A DNA stretch of 64,000 bases from NCBI RefSeq assembly GCF_036503815.1, contig NZ_AP027764.1, positions 1,364,001 to 1,428,000 of the forward strand. Direction: 5' to 3'. The stretch comes from Escherichia coli. Its GTDB lineage: Bacteria; Pseudomonadota; Gammaproteobacteria; Enterobacterales; Enterobacteriaceae. Positions 17,900 to 26,537 of this stretch are shown in pieces (positions within the stretch are counted from its first letter, which is position 1; the number at the start of each line of letters is the position of its first letter). A program made the position numbers and the translations under genes. A model generated the notes under the pieces. That model was not told the DNA's origin. It was given only the letters and a program-made list of their open reading frames with translations, and did no database searches.

Positions 17900-19018
17900 A
17901 TGCATAACCAGGCTCCAATTCAACGTAGAAAATCAAAACGTATTTACGTTGGGAATGTGCCGATTGGCGATGGTGCCCCCATCGCCGTACAGTCCATGAC
18001 CAATACGCGTACGACAGACGTCGAAGCTACGGTCAATCAAATTAAGGCGCTGGAACGTGTTGGCGCTGATATCGTCCGTGTCTCCGTACCGACGATGGAC
18101 GCGGCAGAAGCGTTCAAGCTCATCAAACAACAGGTTAACGTGCCGCTGGTGGCTGACATCCACTTCGACTATCGCATTGCGCTGAAAGTAGCGGAATACG
18201 GCGTCGATTGTTTGCGTATTAACCCTGGCAATATCGGTAATGAAGAGCGTATTCGCATGGTGGTTGACTGCGCGCGCGATAAAAACATTCCGATCCGTAT
18301 TGGCGTTAACGCTGGATCGCTGGAAAAAGATCTGCAAGAAAAGTATGGCGAACCTACCCCGCAGGCATTGCTGGAATCTGCCATGCGCCATGTTGATCAT
18401 CTTGATCGTCTGAACTTCGATCAGTTCAAAGTCAGCGTCAAAGCGTCTGATGTCTTCCTCGCTGTAGAGTCTTATCGTCTGCTGGCAAAACAGATCGATC
18501 AACCGCTGCATCTTGGGATCACCGAAGCGGGTGGCGCACGTAGTGGGGCAGTAAAATCTGCCATTGGTTTAGGCCTGCTGCTGTCTGAAGGCATCGGCGA
18601 CACGCTGCGCGTATCGCTGGCGGCCGATCCGGTCGAAGAGATCAAAGTCGGTTTCGATATTTTGAAATCGCTGCGTATCCGTTCGCGCGGGATCAATTTC
18701 ATCGCCTGCCCGACCTGTTCGCGTCAGGAGTTTGACGTTATCGGTACGGTTAACGCCCTGGAGCAACGCCTGGAAGATATCATCACCCCGATGGACGTTT
18801 CGATTATCGGCTGCGTGGTGAATGGACCAGGTGAGGCGCTGGTTTCTACACTCGGCGTTACCGGCGGCAACAAGAAAAGCGGCCTCTATGAAGATGGCGT
18901 GCGCAAAGACCGTCTGGACAACAACGATATGATCGACCAGCTGGAAGCGCGCATTCGTGCGAAAGCCAGCCAACTGGATGAAGCGCGTCGAATTGACGTT
19001 CAGCAGGTTGAAAAATAA
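17900..19018 (+). CDS. ispG: IspG, flavodoxin-dependent HMBPP synthase
   Basis: IspG carries out the penultimate step of the MEP isoprenoid pathway, reductive ring opening of methylerythritol cyclodiphosphate to HMBPP. The 372-residue protein has a TIM-barrel N-terminal domain and a C-terminal [4Fe-4S] domain with ligands Cys270 and Cys273 (CPTC), Cys305 (GCVVNGPG) and Glu312. Length equals the E. coli enzyme. It follows rodZ closely; a hairpin lies just after its stop. Confidence 0.97.
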   Translation: MHNQAPIQRRKSKRIYVGNVPIGDGAPIAVQSMTNTRTTDVEATVNQIKALERVGADIVRVSVPTMDAAEAFKLIKQQVNVPLVADIHFDYRIALKVAEYGVDCLRINPGNIGNEERIRMVVDCARDKNIPIRIGVNAGSLEKDLQEKYGEPTPQALLESAMRHVDHLDRLNFDQFKVSVKASDVFLAVESYRLLAKQIDQPLHLGITEAGGARSGAVKSAIGLGLLLSEGIGDTLRVSLAADPVEEIKVGFDILKSLRIRSRGINFIACPTCSRQEFDVIGTVNALEQRLEDIITPMDVSIIGCVVNGPGEALVSTLGVTGGNKKSGLYEDGVRKDRLDNNDMIDQLEARIRAKASQLDEARRIDVQQVEK

Positions 19019-19027
19019 TAACGTGAT

Positions 19028-19110
19028 GGGAAGCGCCTCGCTTCCCGTGTATGATTGAACCCGCATGGCTCCCGAAATATTGAGGGGCGCGTTGAGGGTT
19101 CATTTTTATA
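19028..19110 (+). promoter_or_regulatory. Two RNA hairpins in the ispG-hisS gap
   Basis: A perfect 8-bp hairpin (19028-19035 with 19039-19046) follows the ispG stop. A second, larger structure pairs TGAACCC (19056-19062) with GGGTTCA (19096-19102) and is followed by TTTTTATA, so it looks like an intrinsic terminator placed about 25 bases before hisS. Any attenuation role is inference. Confidence 0.45.
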
Positions 19111-19128
19111 TTCAGAAAGAGAATAAAC

Positions 19129-20403
19129 GTGGCAAAAAACATTCAAGCCATTCGCGGCATGAACGATTACCTGCCTGGCGAAACGGCCATCTGGCAGCGC
19201 ATTGAAGGCACACTGAAAAACGTGCTCGGCAGCTACGGTTACAGTGAAATCCGCTTGCCGATTGTAGAGCAGACCCCGCTATTCAAACGTGCGATTGGTG
19301 AAGTCACCGACGTGGTTGAAAAAGAGATGTACACCTTTGAGGATCGCAATGGCGACAGCCTGACTCTGCGCCCTGAAGGGACGGCGGGCTGTGTACGCGC
19401 CGGCATCGAGCATGGTCTTCTGTACAATCAGGAACAGCGTCTATGGTATATCGGGCCGATGTTCCGTCACGAGCGTCCGCAGAAAGGGCGTTATCGTCAG
19501 TTCCACCAGTTGGGCTGCGAAGTTTTCGGTCTGCAAGGCCCGGATATCGACGCCGAACTCATTATGCTTACTGCTCGTTGGTGGCGTGAACTGGGTATCT
19601 CTGAACACGTAACTCTTGAGCTGAACTCTATCGGTTCGCTGGAAGCACGCGCCAATTATCGCGATGCGCTGGTGGCATTCCTTGAGCAGCATAAAGAAAA
19701 ACTGGACGAAGACTGCAAACGCCGCATGTACACTAACCCGCTGCGCGTGCTGGATTCCAAAAATCCGGAAGTGCAGGCCCTTCTCAACGACGCCCCAGCA
19801 TTAGGTGACTATCTTGACGAGGATTCTCGTGAGCACTTTGCTGGTCTGTGCAAACTGCTGGAGAGCGCGGGTATCGCTTACACCGTAAACCAGCGTCTGG
19901 TGCGTGGTCTGGATTACTATAACCGTACTGTTTTTGAGTGGGTGACTAACAGCCTCGGTTCCCAGGGCACCGTGTGCGCAGGCGGTCGTTATGACGGTCT
20001 GGTGGAACAACTGGGTGGTCGTGCAACACCGGCAGTCGGTTTCGCGATGGGCCTCGAACGTCTTGTATTGTTAGTTCAGGCCGTTAATCCGGAATTTAAA
20101 GCCGATCCTGTTGTCGATATATATCTGGTGGCTTCAGGTGCTGACACACAATCTGCGGCTATGGCATTAGCAGAGCGTCTGCGTGATGAATTACCGGGCG
20201 TGAAACTGATGACCAACCACGGCGGCGGCAACTTTAAGAAGCAGTTTGCCCGTGCTGATAAATGGGGCGCCCGCGTTGCTGTGGTGCTGGGTGAGTCTGA
20301 AGTGGCTAACGGCACAGCAGTAGTGAAGGATTTGCGCTCTGGTGAGCAAACGGCAGTTGCGCAGGATAGCGTAGCCGCGCATTTGCGCACGTTACTGGGT
20401 TAA
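19129..20403 (+). CDS. hisS: HisS, histidyl-tRNA synthetase
   Basis: HisS charges tRNA-His with histidine. The 424-residue class II synthetase has motif 2 (MFRHERPQKGRYRQFHQ), the histidine-binding signature RGLDYYNRTVFEW and motif 3 (GFAMGLERL), followed by the anticodon-binding domain from about residue 330. Length equals that of the E. coli enzyme. The gene starts after a leader with a terminator-like fold and is followed 17 bases later by yfgM. Confidence 0.97.
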   Translation: MAKNIQAIRGMNDYLPGETAIWQRIEGTLKNVLGSYGYSEIRLPIVEQTPLFKRAIGEVTDVVEKEMYTFEDRNGDSLTLRPEGTAGCVRAGIEHGLLYNQEQRLWYIGPMFRHERPQKGRYRQFHQLGCEVFGLQGPDIDAELIMLTARWWRELGISEHVTLELNSIGSLEARANYRDALVAFLEQHKEKLDEDCKRRMYTNPLRVLDSKNPEVQALLNDAPALGDYLDEDSREHFAGLCKLLESAGIAYTVNQRLVRGLDYYNRTVFEWVTNSLGSQGTVCAGGRYDGLVEQLGGRATPAVGFAMGLERLVLLVQAVNPEFKADPVVDIYLVASGADTQSAAMALAERLRDELPGVKLMTNHGGGNFKKQFARADKWGARVAVVLGESEVANGTAVVKDLRSGEQTAVAQDSVAAHLRTLLG

Positions 20404-20420
20404 GGAAGGAGAAGGACAGC

Positions 20421-21041
20421 GTGGAAATTTACGAGAACGAAAACGACCAGGTTGAAGCGGTTAAACGCTTTTTTGCTGAAAATGGCAAAGCACTGGCTGT
20501 TGGGGTGATTTTGGGCGTTGGCGCATTGATTGGCTGGCGCTACTGGAACAGCCATCAGGTTGATTCTACACGCTCCGCTTCTCTTGCCTATCAAAATGCG
20601 GTTACCGCAGTGAGCGAAGGCAAACCGGATAGCATCCCGGCGGCGGAAAAATTTGCTGCTGAAAATAAAAATACCTATGGTGCGCTGGCTTCTTTGGAAC
20701 TTGCGCAGCAATTTGTTGACAAAAATGAACTAGAGAAAGCTGCCACCCAGTTACAACAGGGATTGGCGGACACGAGCGATGAAAATCTCAAAGCCGTGAT
20801 AAATCTGCGTCTTGCCCGCGTTCAGGTACAGCTCAAGCAGGCTGATGCCGCGCTGAAAACCCTCGATACCATCAAAGGTGAAGGGTGGGCTGCCATTGTT
20901 GCCGACCTGCGTGGCGAAGCATTGCTGAGCAAAGGTGATAAGCAAGGTGCGCGTAGTGCATGGGAAGCAGGCGTGAAAAGCGATGTTACCCCGGCACTGA
21001 GCGAAATGATGCAGATGAAAATTAATAATTTGTCCATCTGA
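20421..21041 (+). CDS. yfgM: YfgM, SecYEG-associated ancillary protein
   Basis: YfgM (206 residues) is an inner-membrane protein with a short cytoplasmic N-terminus, one membrane segment (about 25-42) and a periplasmic TPR-like helical domain. In E. coli it associates with the Sec translocon and PpiD and helps chaperone trafficking. The start is a GTG at 20421 with AAGGAGAAGGA just upstream, a very strong ribosome site. It sits 17 bases after hisS and 10 bases before bamB, so it is in one operon with them. Confidence 0.93.
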   Translation: MEIYENENDQVEAVKRFFAENGKALAVGVILGVGALIGWRYWNSHQVDSTRSASLAYQNAVTAVSEGKPDSIPAAEKFAAENKNTYGALASLELAQQFVDKNELEKAATQLQQGLADTSDENLKAVINLRLARVQVQLKQADAALKTLDTIKGEGWAAIVADLRGEALLSKGDKQGARSAWEAGVKSDVTPALSEMMQMKINNLSI

Positions 21042-21051
21042 GAGGGACCCG

Positions 21052-22230
21052 ATGCAATTGCGTAAATTACTGCTGCCAGGACTGCTTTCCGTTACCCTTT
21101 TAAGCGGCTGTTCGCTGTTTAACAGCGAAGAAGATGTGGTAAAGATGTCCCCATTGCCGACCGTTGAAAACCAGTTTACGCCGACCACGGCGTGGAGCAC
21201 TTCCGTGGGTAGCGGCATTGGCAACTTCTATTCCAATCTTCATCCGGCACTGGCGGACAACGTTGTCTATGCAGCAGACCGCGCTGGTTTAGTAAAAGCG
21301 CTGAATGCGGATGATGGCAAAGAAATCTGGTCTGTCAGTCTGGCCGAGAAAGATGGCTGGTTCTCTAAAGAGCCTGCATTACTTTCTGGCGGCGTGACCG
21401 TGTCTGGCGGACATGTCTACATTGGTAGCGAAAAGGCGCAGGTTTACGCGCTGAATACCAGTGATGGTACTGTGGCATGGCAGACTAAAGTCGCGGGTGA
21501 AGCGCTTTCTCGCCCGGTGGTCAGCGACGGTCTGGTGTTAATCCACACCAGTAACGGTCAGTTGCAAGCCCTGAACGAAGCTGACGGCGCTGTCAAATGG
21601 ACAGTTAACCTCGATATGCCTTCACTCTCTTTGCGTGGCGAGTCTGCGCCAGCAACGGCTTTTGGTGCGGCCGTCGTGGGTGGCGATAATGGTCGCGTCA
21701 GCGCAGTGCTAATGGAACAGGGCCAGATGATTTGGCAGCAGCGTATTTCCCAGGCGACCGGTTCTACCGAAATTGACCGCCTGAGCGATGTTGACACGAC
21801 TCCCGTCATTGTTAACGGCGTTGTTTTCGCGCTGGCCTATAATGGTAACCTGACGGCGCTTGATCTGCGCAGCGGTCAGATTATGTGGAAGCGCGAACTG
21901 GGTTCGGTGAATGATTTCATCGTCGACGGCAACCGCATCTATCTGGTCGATCAAAATGACCGGGTGATGGCGTTGACCATTGATGGCGGCGTTACGCTGT
22001 GGACACAAAGCGATCTGCTGCATCGCCTGTTGACTTCTCCGGTGCTGTATAATGGCAACCTGGTGGTAGGTGACAGTGAAGGTTATCTGCACTGGATCAA
22101 CGTCGAAGATGGTCGTTTCGTTGCCCAGCAAAAAGTTGATAGCTCCGGTTTCCAGACTGAACCGGTTGCCGCTGACGGCAAACTGCTGATCCAGGCAAAA
22201 GACGGGACTGTGTACTCTATTACACGTTAA
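21052..22230 (+). CDS. bamB: BamB, outer-membrane assembly lipoprotein
   Basis: BamB is a lipoprotein of the BAM complex that inserts beta-barrel proteins into the outer membrane. The signal peptide ends in LLSGC with lipidated Cys20, followed by Ser, which fits outer-membrane sorting. The remaining 370 residues are an eight-bladed beta-propeller of PQQ-like repeats (recurrent ALNxxDGxxxW). Length 392 as in E. coli. It is 10 bases after yfgM and followed by a terminator. Confidence 0.96.
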   Translation: MQLRKLLLPGLLSVTLLSGCSLFNSEEDVVKMSPLPTVENQFTPTTAWSTSVGSGIGNFYSNLHPALADNVVYAADRAGLVKALNADDGKEIWSVSLAEKDGWFSKEPALLSGGVTVSGGHVYIGSEKAQVYALNTSDGTVAWQTKVAGEALSRPVVSDGLVLIHTSNGQLQALNEADGAVKWTVNLDMPSLSLRGESAPATAFGAAVVGGDNGRVSAVLMEQGQMIWQQRISQATGSTEIDRLSDVDTTPVIVNGVVFALAYNGNLTALDLRSGQIMWKRELGSVNDFIVDGNRIYLVDQNDRVMALTIDGGVTLWTQSDLLHRLLTSPVLYNGNLVVGDSEGYLHWINVEDGRFVAQQKVDSSGFQTEPVAADGKLLIQAKDGTVYSITR

Positions 22231-22250
22231 TCGTCTCTGTCGTTCACTTT

Positions 22251-22288
22251 GAAAACGGCTCCTGGACAGGGGCCGTTTTCCTGTTTTT
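22251..22288 (+). terminator. Terminator after bamB
   Basis: GAAAACGGC (22251-22259) pairs with GCCGTTTTC (22272-22280), followed by CTGTTTTT. It lies 20 bases after bamB and could be partly read through into der. Confidence 0.75.
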
Positions 22289-22347
22289 AACAACGACACG
22301 AATATAGCGTGCGTTGTCTGATGATTTATAAAAATGAGGCTTTAAAC

Positions 22348-23820
22348 ATGGTACCTGTGGTCGCGCTTGTCGGGCGCCCTAACGTAGGAAAATCCACGTT
22401 ATTTAACCGTCTAACTCGCACCCGAGATGCGCTGGTTGCGGATTTCCCGGGTCTGACTCGTGACCGTAAGTACGGTCGTGCGGAAATTGAAGGCCGCGAG
22501 TTTATCTGTATTGATACCGGCGGGATTGACGGAACAGAAGACGGTGTAGAAACCCGCATGGCGGAACAGTCGCTGCTGGCGATTGAAGAAGCGGACGTCG
22601 TACTGTTTATGGTGGATGCGCGCGCGGGCCTGATGCCTGCGGATGAAGCGATTGCTAAACATCTGCGCTCCCGCGAAAAACCGACCTTCCTGGTGGCAAA
22701 CAAAACCGATGGTCTGGATCCGGATCAGGCCGTTGTTGATTTCTATTCGCTCGGTTTAGGTGAAATCTATCCTATCGCCGCGTCTCACGGTCGTGGCGTA
22801 TTAAGTCTGCTGGAGCACGTGCTGTTGCCGTGGATGGAAGATATCGCACCACAAGAAGAAGTGGATGAAGACGCTGAGTACTGGGCGCAATTTGAAGCGG
22901 AAGAGAACGGCGAAGAAGAAGAGGAAGACGACTTTGACCCGCAAAGTCTGCCAATCAAACTGGCGATAGTGGGTCGTCCTAACGTCGGTAAGTCTACACT
23001 CACTAACCGTATCCTTGGCGAAGAACGCGTCGTAGTTTACGACATGCCAGGCACCACGCGTGACAGTATCTACATTCCAATGGAACGCGATGGGCGTGAG
23101 TATGTACTCATTGACACTGCGGGCGTACGTAAACGCGGCAAAATCACCGATGCGGTAGAGAAATTCTCCGTAATCAAAACATTGCAGGCGATTGAAGATG
23201 CCAACGTGGTGATGTTGGTGATTGATGCTCGCGAAGGTATTTCCGATCAGGATCTCTCCCTGCTGGGCTTTATTCTCAATAGTGGGCGCTCACTTGTCAT
23301 TGTAGTGAACAAGTGGGACGGCCTGAGCCAGGAAGTGAAAGAGCAAGTAAAAGAGACGCTGGACTTCCGTCTGGGCTTTATCGACTTCGCCCGTGTGCAT
23401 TTTATCTCTGCATTACACGGCAGCGGCGTTGGTAATCTGTTTGAATCAGTGCGTGAAGCGTATGACAGCTCCACCCGTCGCGTGGGTACGTCAATGCTGA
23501 CGCGTATCATGACTATGGCGGTTGAAGATCACCAGCCGCCGCTGGTTCGCGGTCGTCGAGTGAAGCTGAAATATGCCCACGCCGGTGGCTATAACCCGCC
23601 GATTGTGGTGATTCACGGCAACCAGGTGAAAGACCTGCCGGATTCGTACAAACGCTACTTGATGAATTACTTCCGCAAGTCTCTGGACGTGATGGGTACG
23701 CCGATTCGTATTCAGTTCAAAGAAGGGGAAAACCCATATGCGAACAAGCGTAACACCTTGACGCCGACCCAGATGCGCAAGCGTAAGCGTTTGATGAAGC
23801 ATATTAAGAAAAGTAAGTAA
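22348..23820 (+). CDS. der: Der (EngA), tandem-domain ribosome assembly GTPase
   Basis: Der is an essential GTPase needed for 50S ribosome assembly. The 490-residue protein has two GTPase domains in tandem, each with a GRPNVGKS P-loop (first at residues 9-16, second near 210), DTGG or DTAG switch II motifs and NKTD or NKWD specificity motifs, then a KH-like C-terminal domain with a basic end. An acidic linker rich in Glu joins the GTPase domains. The ATG at 22348 gives the E. coli length; an upstream in-frame start at 22309 was rejected. Confidence 0.96.
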   Translation: MVPVVALVGRPNVGKSTLFNRLTRTRDALVADFPGLTRDRKYGRAEIEGREFICIDTGGIDGTEDGVETRMAEQSLLAIEEADVVLFMVDARAGLMPADEAIAKHLRSREKPTFLVANKTDGLDPDQAVVDFYSLGLGEIYPIAASHGRGVLSLLEHVLLPWMEDIAPQEEVDEDAEYWAQFEAEENGEEEEEDDFDPQSLPIKLAIVGRPNVGKSTLTNRILGEERVVVYDMPGTTRDSIYIPMERDGREYVLIDTAGVRKRGKITDAVEKFSVIKTLQAIEDANVVMLVIDAREGISDQDLSLLGFILNSGRSLVIVVNKWDGLSQEVKEQVKETLDFRLGFIDFARVHFISALHGSGVGNLFESVREAYDSSTRRVGTSMLTRIMTMAVEDHQPPLVRGRRVKLKYAHAGGYNPPIVVIHGNQVKDLPDSYKRYLMNYFRKSLDVMGTPIRIQFKEGENPYANKRNTLTPTQMRKRKRLMKHIKKSK

Positions 23821-23830
23821 TCACTTATCT

Positions 23831-23860
23831 GGTTTCCCTTTCCAAACGGAGAGGGAAACT
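23831..23860 (+). other. Hairpin between der and yfgJ
   Basis: GTTTCCCT and AGGGAAAC arms enclose an inner TCC/GGA pair around AAAC (about 23832-23859). There is no T-run after it, so it is more likely a stabilising or processing structure than a terminator. Confidence 0.45.
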
Positions 23861-23882
23861 GAACAACAGGCGAGGAGTATTT

Positions 23883-24098
23883 ATGGAACTCAACTGCCCA
23901 ATCTGCCATAACCCTCTCGAACGCAACGGTGAAACTGCCCACTGTGCAACTTGTGCCAAAGATTTCACCATTCAGGCGCTTTGTCCTGACTGTCATCAGC
24001 CATTACAGGTGTTAAAAGCTTGTGGTGCAGTAGATTATTTCTGCCAGCATGGGCACGGTTTAATATCTAAAAAACGCGTTGAATTTATTGTTGCTTAA
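23883..24098 (+). CDS. yfgJ: YfgJ, small zinc-ribbon protein
   Basis: YfgJ is a 71-residue protein with four paired cysteine sites: CPIC, CATC, CPDC and a final C followed by HGH, giving two treble-clef or zinc-ribbon-like folds. Its function is unknown. The C-terminal half (from ALCPDC) is the same as my memory of K-12 YfgJ, while the first half looks more divergent. It is the last housekeeping gene before the accessory sin/rat segment, so it marks the left border of the insertion. Confidence 0.88.
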   Translation: MELNCPICHNPLERNGETAHCATCAKDFTIQALCPDCHQPLQVLKACGAVDYFCQHGHGLISKKRVEFIVA

Positions 24099-24114
24099 TA
24101 TTATTTAAATATAT

Positions 24115-24153
24115 GATGTAATCATTTGTATTCATAATATAAATGATTTCATC
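24115..24153. repeat. AT-rich inverted repeat upstream of sinH
   Basis: Two 17-base arms (24115-24131 and 24137-24153) are inverted copies with 15 of 17 matches around a five-base centre. It begins 17 bases after the yfgJ stop and 155 bases before sinH. It could be an operator for the sin genes or an RNA fold at the end of yfgJ. The rest of the 24099-24307 gap is AT-rich with no gene. Confidence 0.5.
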
Positions 24154-24307
24154 CTATTTTATTTGTTGAAGTGCAAATACAAGTGAATGAAATCACTGTG
24201 TTATAAATTTAAGATTATATTTAGTTTTCCTGGCGTGCCTTTCTGAATAATCTGGAATAGAATATTAAAGCTTATTTTAAGCATTATTATTGTCACAGGG
24301 GATGTGC

Positions 24308-26482
24308 ATGCTGCGATGGAAACGCTGTATTATGCTAACATTTATCTCTGGAGCGGCTTTTGCGGCTCCAGAGATAAATGTTGAGCATAAAGAATCGTTA
24401 CCTGATTTAGGTAGTCAGGCCGCACAACAGGAAGAGCAAACTAACAAGGGTAAATCGCTAAAAGAGCGTGGTGCCGATTACGTCATTAACTCTGCCACGC
24501 AAGGGTTTGAAAACCTGACACCCGAGGCGCTGGAGTCCCAGGCCAGAAGCTATCTGCAAAGTCAAATTACCTCTACGACACAATCTTATATTGAGGATAC
24601 ACTCTCCCCCTACGGTAAGGTCCGAACGAATCTTTCTCTTGGTCAGGGCGGCGATCTGGATGGCAGTTCCATCGACTATTTTGTTCCCTGGTATGATAAT
24701 CAAACTACTGTTTATTTCAGCCAATTTTCTGCACAACGAAAAGAAGATCGTACGATCGGGAATATTGGGCTTGGTGTAAGACATAATTTTGATAGATGGT
24801 TATTGGGTGGAAATATATTTTATGATTATGATTTTACCCGTGGACATCGCCGTTTAGGTTTAGGCGCCGAAGCCTGGACTGATTATTTAAAATTCTCGGG
24901 CAACTATTACCATCCGCTATCCAGCTGGAAAGACTCCGAAGATTTCGATTTTTATGAGGAGCGTCCTGCGCGCGGCTGGGATATTCGCGCCGAAGCCTGG
25001 CTACCCGCTTACCCGCAGCTTGGCGGTAAAATCGTTTTCGAACAGTATTACGGTGATGAAGTCGCGCTTTTTGGCACCGATAATCTGGAGAAAGATCCCT
25101 TCGCTGTCACGCTGGGTGTGAAATACCAGCCCGTACCGCTCATTGCCGTAGGAACGGATTTCAAAGCTGGCACTGGCGATAATACCGATCTTTCTGTTAA
25201 CGCAACGCTGAACTACCAGTTTGGCGTCCCGCTCAAAGACCAGCTTGATTCTGACAAAGTAAGCACGGCTCACTCGCTCATGGGCAGCCGTCACGACTTT
25301 GTTGAACGTAACAACTTTATTGTTCTGGAATACAAAGAGAAAGATCCCCTCGATGTCACTTTGTGGCTGAAAGCTGATGCGACGAATGAACATCCCGAGT
25401 GCGTGATTAAAGATACGCCAGAAGCAGCCATCGGGCTGGAAAAATGTAAGTGGACCATTAACGCGCTCATTAATCATCACTACAAAATCGTTGCTGCCTC
25501 CTGGCAGGCGAAAAACAATGCTGCACGTACGCTGGTGATGCCGGTTATCAAAGAAAATACGCTTACTGAAGGTAACAACAATCACTGGAATCTGGTGCTG
25601 CCTGCCTGGCAGTACAGCTCTGATAAAGCCGACCAGGAAAAACTCAATACCTGGCGGGTACGGCTGGCGCTGGAAGATGAAAAAGGCAATCGGCAGAACT
25701 CCGGCGTGGTGGAAATCACCGTTCAGCAGGATCGTAAAATTGAGCTCATCGTTAACAACATCGCCAATGTACCGGATGAGAACAATCACAGCCACGAAGC
25801 CAGCGCGCAAGCGGATGGTGTAGATAGTGTCGTCATGGATCTCGACATTACCGATAGCTTTGGCGACAACACTGACCGTAACGGTAATGTCTTGCCGCAG
25901 GATAATCTCAGCCCGCAGCTGTTTGATGCCAACGATAAAAAAGTGACGCTGGCGAATAAACCCTGCACCACCGAAGTGCCGTGCGTTTTTATCGCCAAAC
26001 AAGATAAAGAAAAGGGGACCGTTACGCTCTCCAGTACGTTGCCCGGCACCTTCCGCTGGAAAGCGAAAGCCGCCCCTTATGATGACAGTAACTATGTTGA
26101 CGTAACGTTCCTGGGTTCTGACATCGGCGGGCTGAATGCTTTTATCTACCGCGTTGGTGCAGCTAAGCCCGTCAATCTTATCGGCAACAAAGAACCGTTG
26201 CCTCTCAATAGCCGCTATCGCTTTGTGCTGTGGCGCGACGCTAACAAAGACGGCGTGTTCCAGCTTTCTGAGAAGCTCACTGACGACGAGATGAAACAGT
26301 ATGACTATCAGTGGGAATTCACGGGGCATAGCGTAAATGGCAATACCGGTGCGCAAACCAATACCACGAACGTCGATATAGAGATCCCGGCAACCAACAA
26401 GGAAGCGGCAGCAAAATTTAATGCTCAGGTAACCGATGGTGTGCAGGGATACGGTTTGCAGGTCAATTACAGCAAGAAATAG
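24308..26482 (+). CDS. sinH: SinH, intimin/invasin-type (type Ve) outer-membrane protein
   Basis: SinH is an inverse autotransporter. From the ATG at 24308 it has 724 residues: a signal peptide ending AFA-APE (about 1-20), a helical region, an outer-membrane beta-barrel (about 100-312) with alternating aromatic strands, a linker (SLMGSRHDFVERNN) and about 400 residues of Ig-like passenger. The last domain (about 608-724) has DANKDG at 644-649 and recurs in SinI. The start is chosen because AGGGG lies six bases upstream; TTG 24290 and ATG 24302 are alternatives. It resembles SinH (SivH) of Salmonella and of pathogenic E. coli. First gene of the accessory locus. Confidence 0.9.
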   Translation: MLRWKRCIMLTFISGAAFAAPEINVEHKESLPDLGSQAAQQEEQTNKGKSLKERGADYVINSATQGFENLTPEALESQARSYLQSQITSTTQSYIEDTLSPYGKVRTNLSLGQGGDLDGSSIDYFVPWYDNQTTVYFSQFSAQRKEDRTIGNIGLGVRHNFDRWLLGGNIFYDYDFTRGHRRLGLGAEAWTDYLKFSGNYYHPLSSWKDSEDFDFYEERPARGWDIRAEAWLPAYPQLGGKIVFEQYYGDEVALFGTDNLEKDPFAVTLGVKYQPVPLIAVGTDFKAGTGDNTDLSVNATLNYQFGVPLKDQLDSDKVSTAHSLMGSRHDFVERNNFIVLEYKEKDPLDVTLWLKADATNEHPECVIKDTPEAAIGLEKCKWTINALINHHYKIVAASWQAKNNAARTLVMPVIKENTLTEGNNNHWNLVLPAWQYSSDKADQEKLNTWRVRLALEDEKGNRQNSGVVEITVQQDRKIELIVNNIANVPDENNHSHEASAQADGVDSVVMDLDITDSFGDNTDRNGNVLPQDNLSPQLFDANDKKVTLANKPCTTEVPCVFIAKQDKEKGTVTLSSTLPGTFRWKAKAAPYDDSNYVDVTFLGSDIGGLNAFIYRVGAAKPVNLIGNKEPLPLNSRYRFVLWRDANKDGVFQLSEKLTDDEMKQYDYQWEFTGHSVNGNTGAQTNTTNVDIEIPATNKEAAAKFNAQVTDGVQGYGLQVNYSKK

Positions 26483-26537
26483 GGGCGGCGCCATGGCTGA
26501 TCGGGCCACCGCTGAATATTAATCAAGGAGAGTGTTT

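Noticed and set aside
25001..26509. A 502-codon open frame on the minus strand opposite sinH
   Set aside because: It lies fully antisense to a well-supported gene, has no ribosome site or recognisable domain, and its composition follows from the codon usage of sinH.
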